A stretch of 64,000 nucleotides of DNA, from the NCBI RefSeq assembly GCF_022539665.2, contig NC_081332.1, positions 6,910,303-6,974,302 of the forward strand. The letters are read 5' to 3'. Positions 55,474 to 64,000 of this stretch are shown piece by piece; position 1 is the first letter of the stretch; every line of letters starts with the position of its first letter. The DNA comes from Daphnia carinata (taxonomy: Eukaryota > Arthropoda > Branchiopoda > Diplostraca > Daphniidae). Under the pieces are notes generated by a model. It was not told the origin of the DNA. It made no database searches and was given only the letters and a program-made list of their open reading frames with translations. Both the position numbers and the translations under genes were made by a program.

Positions 55474-55995
55474 TTAAGTTTTAGTCAGGGAATTACTGTT
55501 ATGTTTTAGTTCCCATTTTTGGAATATGGTTTGCGCTCTTGTGCTGCATGTTTCTGATTCAGCCGCGTGTCCATGAGAATCTTTTATTCCTGCATCTGCT
55601 CCGTGTAGCAGTAAAATCTCGATCATGTCGATTCGGTTGAATCCGGTTGCTACGTGTAAGGCGGTTTCGCCTGAGTCGTCTTGTTGGTTGATATTGATGA
55701 TTCTCTTTGCGCAAATTTGGGTGGCCAGATCTTCTAGGCCATACATGGCTAAATAATGCAGAACGATTCTGCCGTCAGGTGTTGCAATGTTGATGTTAGT
55801 TGGTGTCCATATTAACTTTGAACATTCTTGGTTTTTGTGTGAGATTGCCAACATTAAGGGAGTTTCTCCGTTGTAGTTGCGAGCTGTAAATTCGCAGTTG
55901 TTATGTTTTAGGATCCTAAGTAACAGTAGATCATTTTCGGCCGCTGCGATATGGCCAATTGTTTTTCCGTGGTAGAGGTTCTCCAGCGCGAGCAC
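55474..55995 (-). pseudogene. Ankyrin-repeat reading frame (about 4-5 repeats)
   Basis: A minus-strand frame of 173 codons with clear ankyrin units: GKTIGHIAAAENDLLLLRIL, YNGETPLMLAISHKNQECSK, DGRIVLHYLAMYGLEDLATQ and DSGETALHVATGFNRIDMIE, then a partial unit. The frame has no ATG at its start: it continues upstream through one TAA (56026-56028) into more open sequence to about 56.17 kb, so either a nonsense mutation or an upstream exon is involved. Ankyrin repeats bind other proteins. It lies about 330 bp downstream of, and on the same strand as, the envelope-like gene, and may belong to the same unit. It could also be a host gene fragment. Confidence 0.65.
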
Positions 55996-57621
55996 GATGA
56001 AGAGATGTTGCCGTTTACAAGAATTTTAGAAAAACATTTTGTTTTCGAGCATAATTATATGGATACTGATGCTCCTGATGATTTTGTTATTGATTTCTGA
56101 GTCTGTTAGTTTTCTAGTTGTGTTATTCGGAAATACAAAATTGTTGTTTGAGTTTGGTTGTTTTGTTTGTTTTTACTATAAATTTTTCAAGTATTAGATA
56201 GTGGCTGGGAGGGTGCTAATTTATTATGGAATTGCCTATAGCGGCAATATTGACTTGTTAGCGGATCATTGTTAATGGACTTCACTTTCAATAACCTTGG
56301 AGATTTCACTTTTTGGCTGAATTACTGCTGTCTGTTTCTGGCATGCACCGACATAGGTCTTTCCAGACCATGCCATACCCGACGACGTAAGTACATGTGG
56401 TATGTTTTCCTGTACAACCGTTTAGGTGTGTCAGCTTCTTTGATAGATGGGTAGATTGATGAATTTGGTGCGCTTGGCCTTGGTGGGCTCGTTTGAACTT
56501 GTCTTTCAGTTGACAGCTGTGCGGGTGCGGACGTTCTTATGAATGGTTGTTCGATGACAATGTCTGAATGGTAATCTGTTTCTCGTGCTGGTAGCATTGA
56601 TACGAGTTCGTGTTGTTCCTCTATGCGATCGTCGCATTTTCTTGTAGGCTTCTGGTTTCTACGGATATGATTTTTAATCTTCAGATAGGGTTGCAAATGA
56701 TGAAGATCCGTAAGCATACGAGAAATAGCACAAATCCAATTGCTGAAAGACCTATTATTTTCAATTTGTCGAACCATGAGAACATATGATCTATCTGATT
56801 ATCTTGTTGTTCTGACATCACAATATCTCCAGAATTGGAATTTCCCTCTTGCAATCTGCCTACTAGGTCATTCAGGATATTTAATTGATCCATCTCCATT
56901 GTCGCGTGTGCTGAGTGACTTTTCAGCGAGAAGTCGAAATTATTAAGGTGGAGTTCTTCAAATTCTGTAATGAGGTCTAGATTAGGCATGTTAATGGTAG
57001 GTTTCTGGCGTATCCAATCTCCTGTTGTAGAATTGCGTTCCCAGGTATGTGGATTTCCATTTAAATTTACTAACGGCGTTTTCCAAAAACAATCGGAATA
57101 TGGGTGAATTGACCATCCATCTGTTCCGATCGTACAATTCTTTCCTTCGTAAGTAAAGAACGGTTGAAATCCGCATTTTGTTTCGTTTGCTGATATAAAA
57201 ATCCTTTTGGCTTCGCATTGTTGAAGTGTCATTGCTTGACCGAAGCCTTGTAATCTCGTGCAGATAGGTAAGCCTACTGCAGCTGCAGCCAAAATGCATT
57301 GGTTTGGGCTAATATAACAGCTTGTGTTCTTTTAATTGCTGATAGTTGACAATAAACGTCTCGAATTTCTTTTGCAAGCTTGTTCTCGTGTTCCGTTTCG
57401 ATGCTGATTTTATATTGGTCGTGCATTTTATTTAATTCTTATTTAATTTTGTCGTTGAGTTTTTCAATATTGTTCGGTAGACCGCTCTCCAAATTTTCAT
57501 TAATTAGTGAATCTTCAGTGTTCTGATCTATTGAAATTATCAGGGATTCTGCGGGTGGTAATTTTTGAATGTTTTTTTCCTCGATGGCCTGAATTTGACT
57601 ATATTCTGTTGTAGTCGTTGT

Positions 57622-58170
57622 TTAAGTTGTTGCTAATGGGGTCATTCCGCTTGTCTGTGTTAATGACTGCGGAGTCGTCGAACTTTCCTTTACTTTTGTC
57701 GTACTCGGCGTAGTCGAGCTTGGCTGATGCGTTATTGTTGTTGCTGTTGTTGTGGAACTTGTCGTTGTGGGCGTTGATGTTGTTGCTATTGTTGTGGAAC
57801 TTGTCGTCGTGGGCGTTGTTGTTGTTGTTGACATAAGCTTTGTAGTTGTAGTGGTTGTTGAGGTTGAAGTTACTTTAGCAGTTGTCGTAGATCTAATAGT
57901 AGTAGTGGTGGGCTTAGTGCTTGTTGACGTGATTATTGGTTTTGTAGTTATGGAAGGTTTTGTTGTTGTTGATGTCATACTGGGTTTGGTTGTCATTTTT
58001 TGCGTTATCGTTGCTTTGTTGGCTGCTGTGCTTGTAGCTGACTTACTTGTTGTCGTGGTTTTACCGTTGTTTTTGTCGTCGTTCCCAAGGTTGTTTTTAT
58101 TATGGGCTTTGTAGTCGTCGTAGCGCTTGTCGTTTTTGTGGATTTTTCTGTTGTGGGCGTGGCAGGGAGA
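57622..58170 (-). repeat. Thr-rich mucin-like low-complexity tract
   Basis: Imperfect repeats of ACA/ACT codons (TTTTTPTTTSSTTIATTSTP-like), which would be heavily O-glycosylated. It crosses a frame break near 58.0 kb. The opposite strand gives a Val-rich shadow frame. Confidence 0.8.
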
Positions 58171-58952
58171 GTGACCATAGTTTTGTTCTTTTCTGATTGG
58201 TTGTTGATATCCCTTTGCATTAGTGGCGGTATAGAGGGGAGTGCTTTCCCGTCCAATGGCTGTTGAGTATGTAGCGCTATAATGGCTGCCGCTGAAAGTG
58301 TCCTTATTTGATGTGGGTTGCGATATTCAAAGCTAAATTGTTGTTTTTTACTGGAGCTGTGACAATGCCCCAGGCTCACACGTCCTACTCTTTGTGTTAG
58401 ACACTTCCTATCTGATGATGGTGAATATAAACCAGTTCTATCTGTTGCCAGGAGTTGTCCTGTGTGTTCGTATGTGCCCCAGATTGAGCTTGTGTTGGCG
58501 CATTCCTGGAGAACGAGCATTGTTGTGTTGGCTTTTACACAGTTGTTCGTGTTGAACGGTCTGATGGTGAAATCAGAGGTATATTCGAAAGCTTGTCCTC
58601 GTTCTGTCGTTCTGCTGCAGTTAGCAACTGTAGTTTGTGATCGCACTAATGGGTCATTACTGGTTACCAGTGTTCTAGTTCTTCTTGACATTTGGTCCAA
58701 TCCGCGTCGCATTCTTCTAGTGTCATCTGTTTGTTTATTCCGTGATGAGTCAGACACTCGGTGCTTTCCCATTTTTCAACAATCCCCAGTCAATCATGTC
58801 CCAGATTATATTTCCGCTGCCGGGATTAGTTTTTAAAATTCCTCCGAATATCGACGAATTAATCGTTGTTGTTATCGCTCTTCGCTGTTCTTGTTGTATC
58901 TCCTGCATTTCCGCTAACGTTGTATCCGGGAAGTTTTCTTGGAGGTCGGAGA

Positions 58953-59020
58953 AAAAGGCCCAGACGAAAAAGGCCCACGAAAAAGGCCCATACGAAAAAG
59001 GCCCATACAAAAAAGGACCA
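58953..59020. repeat. 14-15-bp minisatellite with nearby inverted copy
   Basis: Four to five units of AAAAAGGCCCAYACG. GTGGGCCTTTTTCTCC at 59040-59055 is the inverse, so the region can form a hairpin. Confidence 0.75.
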
Positions 59021-59069
59021 CTTTTTTTCAATTTTATAAGTGGGCCTTTTTCTCCAGTCAATTTCCATG

Positions 59070-59746
59070 TTCCTAAACACTTTATATATATACTTTATAT
59101 ACTTGTTTCCAAAATGTAATTCCAACCTCCTATTCCGTGGAAGTTGGAATGTACAAAGGTTGGTAAGATGTACATAAGGTTTGCCGAGATGAAACAATGT
59201 TAGCTTATGTACGCTAGTTAATCTTTGATTATTTATTCGGTAGCAATCTGATTTCGGATTATGTTAGTATTTATATATTGCTAATATCCCGTTAAATAAA
59301 GTTCATTTTTCACAATTTATGTTTATTTAATTACTATCGCTTCTTCTAATATAATATAAGAAATATATGTTTTTCGCACTCAGCCTTGTTTTGTCCACCC
59401 TCTTTGATCATGCCCCCCCCCAACCCTTAGTCCATCTCCTTTATAACTTCCCTTTGTCGATACCTATGCCATAGGTAAAGACCACTGATTTGTTGTGAAT
59501 ACGGAAACTGAATGAGTTCCGCGTGGCTTTTGTGGTTGCTGGGAACAAAGATATGTTAATACGAAGACTAGTTTATTATTATTAACATTTGATAAATAAT
59601 TTTTATAGGAAGAACATTACAAACTTAAACTATCGTTTGAGATAAGGACAAATAAAACTATTATAATTCAATATTGATTCTCATACCATTTATTTCCTTA
59701 TCACATTTTCAATTCTTTTCACGATTACAAAGAGCCTCATAAATAT
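59070..59746. other. No gene seen
   Basis: AT-rich, unassigned. TGTTAAATAAAG near 59.29 kb contains AATAAA, but no gene ends here on the plus strand. Confidence 0.4.
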
Positions 59747-60012
59747 TGTTACGTTGGCAATATCCGATTCGCCACTGCAGTAGCGACAACAGCGCTAGGA
59801 CGGAAATCCCGCCCCAATTATGGCCGTCCATTGGAGCACCACCCTCGTCGCCGGATATAAAAGGGGCGATATTGCACTTCTGTGTGGCTTTTTGATTAAT
59901 TGGTTAGGGCAATTAGTTTGCAGTTGTGTTATTAATCCTTTTGGTGAAATACACATTATATTTTAATCTGAAGCACGACGTCTCTATCTTGGTACAAGAT
60001 CCATCCGTGACA
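59747..60012 (+). repeat. 5' LTR (266 bp)
   Basis: Starts TGTTACGTTGGC and ends CCGTGACA. The ends are set by TG..CA and the adjacent primer-binding site. Confidence 0.8.
59856..59862 (+). promoter_or_regulatory. TATA box of the LTR promoter
   Basis: TATAAAA within CCGGATATAAAAGGGGC in the middle of the LTR, where U3 should end. Transcription would start about 30 bases on. Confidence 0.7.
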
Positions 60013-60286
60013 TGGTGTAGATGCAGGGTAACACCTGTTAGGCTGAGTAAGGTAAGCGCAATTGTTGTTCTTTTCGCACGGGTCTTGGGGAGTTTTTGAA
60101 TAAGGAACCTGGAGGCAGGTGCTGTTTAGGGGTCTTTGGGAAGTGTGACCGGCCGGCTAGAAAGTGCCTTAAATTGCCGTGGTACAGGACCACAGACCTG
60201 GCCGATTTCCTTGATTCGCTGTTAGGTTGAAGACCCGTCCGAGTAAGTTGTTGAGAGTTGTTGGAGAGAAAGACGTAGCTCGGTGG

Positions 60287-63200
60287 ATGAGTACGGATCC
60301 GCCTAGGCAGAGCAGGCGTTTACGAGGGTTAGCCGCGTCCCCGATAAGCGGGGAAGGACAACGCAGCGTTGGTCTTGACGGAAGTCAGGCGGAATCTCTA
60401 AAGAGAGTTACAGAAGTAGGGGCACAGACTGCCCAAGCGATCGGCCATACCATTCCGAGAAGAGAAATCGTATCACTGAACCCGATCGGAGAATCGAACG
60501 CGAGGACAAATTCCTCTTGTAGGTATCGGAAGCTCGTTCAGGAAGCAAGATCGAGAGATAGTGGTGTAGGAGAACAAACGTGTATTGATCCGAGGGAGCA
60601 ACAGGAGGTAGCCGAAAAGCAAGGAATCTTTAACGAGTGCTCAAGGGAAGGAAGTGATAAGGGGTTAGACGATTTTTCTGGAGCTTTACCACTCGTGATA
60701 GCACCAACGCTTGAAATGGCCCAGCGTGCTGAATTTAGGGGAAACGATGGACCTCCCGCCCGTGCACCTGCACAGGCAGGAGGAGCCGTTCAGCGTGCAC
60801 CGGCTCATCCATCGCAGTATCGTGAAGCACCAGTCTTCCGCGGAGGACCAGACGACGATGCCGCTGAATGGATGGAACGTTTCGAGAGGACCGCCAATTT
60901 CAATGGATGGGGTCCCGCTGAGAAAGCGGAATACTTTGGCTTATTCTTAGAAGGTACAGCAAAGGATTGGCTAGCTTGTCAATTAGGGGAGGTGGTCTGG
61001 GACGATGTTGCTCCGGATGACGCCGAACCCGGGATAAGGGGCCTACGAACCCGATTTTTAGATACATTTCGATCGGAGGATTTCGACCGTTATCATAAAG
61101 CTAGGCTACGTAGCCGAAAGCAGGAGGCCTCGGAGAGGGTCGTAGGATATTTCTACGACGTGCTAAATCAGTGCCGTAGGTTGAACCCTAGGATGCCTGA
61201 AGCGAAGAAAATAGATTATCTGTTGCGTGGGCTTAATCAGCCTTTGAAGCGAGAAATGACCATTAAACAGCCCCGGACGACAGATGAATTTTTGAAAGCA
61301 CTCAAGATTTATACTAGGGCATATGAGGATTCAGAGAAACCAAATCAGGCAGTTAATTTTATGGGACAAGCGAAGGATCCTATTCCACCCAAGCGAGTCA
61401 CGTATGCTGACTCCGAAGAAAGGCAAACTCCGTTGAAACAAGAAGCCTACGAGTACGACGCAAAGCGAGACGGCACGCGCCAAGGGTCGCATGACGAGTT
61501 AAAAAATTTAATACGCGATATGGCAGCTCGGATAGAAGAGCTGGAACGAGGCACTAAACAACTACGCCTGGGAGGGAGAGGGGAGAAACCTAAACCCTCC
61601 CGAACAGCAGACGGAAGGCCAATCTGCCACCGATGCGGACGCTCCGATCATATTGCTCGTAACTGTGAGACCGATTTGAGTAATACGAGGCCACGATCAC
61701 CAACACCTAGTCGGGAAGGAAGGGAGAACGAAAGGAGACCAGATGGACGTGATGTGGACCGACGCGGACGTGAGAACTCGAGACGAGATGGAAGCCAAGA
61801 TGGGAGGAGAAACGTAAGTCGAGAACGCTCGCGTTATAATAGGGACGATAGTAGGGAAAGTCGTAGCCCTAGAACGGTTTCTAGACCTCCAGCGGACCGT
61901 GATCAGGGTCAAATGGCGGTGGGAATGATTTCACTCGAAGAAAAAGGGAAGAAGAATGATGAGCTTAAGGAGGCTGAAAATGAAGACAAAGGGGCTGGCT
62001 GTGAGATGGAATCGCTCGGAGAAAAGGGGGAAGAGAATTGTAAAGTCGAAGAAGGCATAAAGGATAAAGGAGAAAACGTACCGATCTATTTGACCTACTC
62101 TCCGCGTCTCATATTCGAAGAAGTCAACTGTAAGGGATTGGCCGTCAAGGCAGTTATTGATACTGGAGCCGTAATTTCAGTTGCTTCGCCAAGCCTGCAA
62201 GAAAAGCTAAAAGCACCGTTGGTGGAATGGGAAGGACCGGCCATCATTATGGTAAATGGTCAAAGTACACAACCTCTTGGTGCCATTCAGTTGGAAATTG
62301 AACATCGGGGCCACAAGGCCAGTGGAAAAATCATTCTCTTGGAAATGAAAGGAATAGAACTACTGTTAGGGAACGATTTTTTAAGCCAGTTTGAGCGATT
62401 GGTGGTTCAGTACAAGAAGACGGGGGCAGTGGCATCTCTAGGTGAATTGCCAGTGAATGTAATCAACGAGCAGATAATCTCGCCTCCAAAGCTGGTAGCC
62501 AAGATAGGAAGAATGCTGCCACCGAGAACCTTTGCTCTAGTGGAAGTAGAGCTTACCGCGCAAGAGAAAAACATTTGGATGGTAGAGCCTTCGGACAAGT
62601 TAGCTCGAGTCAAAGGCATTACTACTGGGAAGGTATTTGTGTCCAGTGAATCCCCGCTAAACCGAGTGTTTGTTGTGAACTTAACGTACCAGAGAGCCTA
62701 TATCCGAGAGGGGACCGTTTTGGGACAGATGGAAGAAATAGAACCTGTTGTTGTGACAATAGATGAGGAAGAGAAAATGGGAATAAAGGATGACGAGGAG
62801 AATCTAGCCGTAATGGCACTCAGTCGAGGAAAGTTCTCTCCGTCCAGCGTCGCCCCTATTCCCAGGGAGACATTCAGGGCTAGGATTGCCGAAAGCTTAT
62901 CACCCCCAGAAACAGAGAGATTGATTGACCTGTTAGAAGAATTTCATTCATGCTTCGCGCTGGCCGATAGTGAGCTGGGAGTTTGTCGTGTGGCCAAGCA
63001 TCGAATCGACACGGGCAACACACCACCAGTTCACCAACCTCCGTACAAGAGCGCATGGAAAGAACGAGCCATTGTACAGCGACAGGTCGACGAGATGCTG
63101 GAAAAAGGTGTCATTGAGCCTTCCACCAGCCCTTGGGCATCGCCAGTTGTCTTGGTGAAAAAGAAAGATGGAAATTGGAGATTCTGCGTGGACTATCGGA

Positions 63201-64000
63201 AGCTAAACGTCGTCTCTGTGCAAGATGTTTACCCACTACCGCGGATTGAGGAAACCCTAGCCAGGATGGGGAACGCCTGCATTTTTTCGACAATGGATTT
63301 AGAAAGCGGATACTGGCAAGTGCCTATGGACGAAGCTGATAAAGCCAAAACAGCATTTATCACGCCCGACGGGCTCTACCAATTTTTGGTAATGCCGTTT
63401 GGTTTAGCTTCCGCTCCCGGAACATTCCAACGGATGATGGACCTGGTACTAGCCGGGCTCCGATGGACGATCTGCCTCGTCTACTTAGACGATATCATCA
63501 TCTACGCGGGGGATACCAGGGAACATCTAATACGACTCCGGCAGGTACTGAGTGCCTTACACAAAGCTGGATTAAAGATCAAACTAGTAAAGTGCCAATT
63601 TGCAGCCCGGGAAGTAAAAGCCTTAGGGCACGTAATCAGCGGGGAAGGCATACGCCCAGACCCAGAAAAACTAAAGGCAATTGAAAAATTTCCGTCTCCG
63701 TGTTCCTTTCATAAACCCGCTGACCGACTAAAATGTGTTAGGAGCTTTATCGGACTCTGTTCGTACTACAGGCGATTCATTGCGCAGTTTGCGCATACTG
63801 CTAAACCCCTAACAGACATGTTTTAAAAAAGGGCATGCTTTGTATGGAGAGAACCTCAAGAAGAAAGCTTCAATTTATTAAAACAAGCGCTGATCAGAGC
63901 CGCTACGTTAGCCTATCCTGATTTTTCCAAACCTTTCGAGATCCATCCTGACGCGTGCGATTACGGTCTTGGAGCGGTGTTGTTACAACGCATCGACAAC
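60287..64000 (+). CDS. gypsy gag-pol polyprotein, one in-frame stop, incomplete at window end
   Basis: Start taken as ATG 60287 ([14 protein letters not shown]); upstream codons are open but lack ATG. Order: basic/Ser-rich N-terminus; capsid ([27 protein letters not shown]); one CCHC knuckle [14 protein letters not shown] (residues 447-460); a very Arg/Asp/Ser-rich linker (residues about 470-545); protease [12 protein letters not shown] (Asp 625) and [10 protein letters not shown] with [40 protein letters not shown] and YLDD (from Tyr 1066). A TAA at 63824-63826 follows LTDMF; the same frame continues as [15 protein letters not shown] into RNase H ([14 protein letters not shown]) to 64000. 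The stop differs by one base from AAA (Lys) and is probably a nonsense mutation. Confidence 0.9.

Larger units (their letters stand above)
56322..59061 (-). pseudogene. Broken viral-type envelope glycoprotein with lectin-like and Thr-rich parts
   Basis: Minus strand, several frames. (1) An N-terminal coil (near 58.93-58.77 kb, LAEMQEIQQEQRRAITT). (2) A Cys-rich stretch in another frame (near 58.70 kb, LEECDADWTKCQEEL). (3) 58580-58317 resembles a ricin-B lectin repeat (GQLLATDR, KCLTQRVGRVSLGHC, QQFSF in place of QxW). (4) A Thr/Ser/Pro-rich mucin-like stalk (58170-57622). (5) 57570-57300, EIRDVYCQLSAIKRTQAVIL, then 57292-56681 with CGFQPFFTYEGKNCTIGTDG, WSIHPYSDCFWK and a membrane anchor (IGLSAIGFVLFLVCLRIFII). 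(6) A cytoplasmic tail in a different frame (to 56322). The C-terminal half looks to me like chuvirus-type glycoproteins, known to have been captured by BEL/Pao elements in mosquitoes; that identity is inference. At least four frame changes and a stop make it non-functional as read. Confidence 0.6.
59747..64000 (+). mobile_element. Ty3/gypsy retrotransposon, 5' two-thirds (runs off the window)
   Basis: A 266-bp LTR (59747-60012), primer-binding site from 60013 (TGGTGTAGATGCAGG), leader to 60286 and a single gag-pol frame that remains open to the window end except for one TAA. The 3' LTR and target duplication lie outside, so LTR divergence cannot be judged. Confidence 0.9.

Noticed and set aside
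57752-58114. Plus-strand Val-rich frame
   Set aside because: It is the complement of the Thr-rich mucin-like tract (ACA/ACT repeats read backwards as valine-rich codons).

Overview
This is eukaryotic DNA, most likely from a small crustacean of the Daphnia type. The one host-like gene has introns of 92, 71 and 65 bases with GT..AG borders. There are no bacterial operons or ribosome binding sites. Nearly everything else is transposable-element sequence of classes common in arthropods (Ty3/gypsy, Ty1/copia, BEL/Pao, DIRS-like, Tc1/mariner, hAT). The species call is inference; 'arthropod' is firmer.

Layout. 1-0.9 kb holds the 3' end of a spliced FG-GAP/VCBS (beta-propeller repeat) gene. 1.86-9.8 kb is a decayed BEL/Pao copy, split by a 6,381-bp TA-flanked DNA transposon with perfect 23-bp terminal inverted repeats (TIRs). 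The body of that transposon is a satellite of about 357-bp monomers. 11.2-11.5 kb holds a tRNA-derived relic. 12.3-27.4 kb is a nest: an old minus-strand gypsy interrupted by a minus-strand copia (12.6-16.5 kb) and by plus-strand BEL/Pao sequence (19.3-25.8 kb), followed by a separate intact gag-like ORF (26.0-26.7 kb). 27.5-29.3 kb is a plus-strand gypsy deletion derivative with its target duplication. 30-31 kb holds Tc1-like end fragments and a small hAT-type element. 33.4-38.4 kb is a young, intact, mag-like gypsy with identical LTRs. A DIRS-like reverse transcriptase relic follows. 40.9-41.3 kb has an unassigned ORF. 42.2-44.7 kb is a minus-strand relative of the 27-29 kb gypsy, split by a 1.3-kb TA-flanked element. 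44.9-47.3 kb is a Tc1-like transposon with 577-bp TIRs and a probably spliced transposase. 47.8-48.5 kb and 52-55 kb are further decayed minus-strand gypsy pieces. 55.5-59.1 kb holds, on the minus strand, an ankyrin-repeat reading frame and a broken viral-type envelope glycoprotein with a lectin-like module, a Thr-rich stalk and a transmembrane anchor. 59.7 kb to the window end is another gypsy, nearly intact, with one in-frame stop.

How the parts relate. Apart from the FG-GAP gene there is no host pathway here. The order of events can be read from the nesting: old gypsy and BEL/Pao copies were hit by copia, by BEL/Pao and by TA-target DNA elements. The most intact elements (33.4 kb, 44.9 kb, 59.7 kb) are recent. 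Most decayed LTR elements and the glycoprotein/ankyrin block lie on the minus strand, an arrangement that could suit a piRNA-type locus, though that is only a hypothesis.

The most unusual items are: (a) the 6.4-kb transposon, whose TIR inner motif is repeated in every satellite monomer along with tRNA-like pol III boxes; (b) the 1.3-kb element at 42.4 kb, which shares that design; (c) the glycoprotein-lectin-mucin-ankyrin block; (d) the long-TIR, intron-bearing Tc1-like element.
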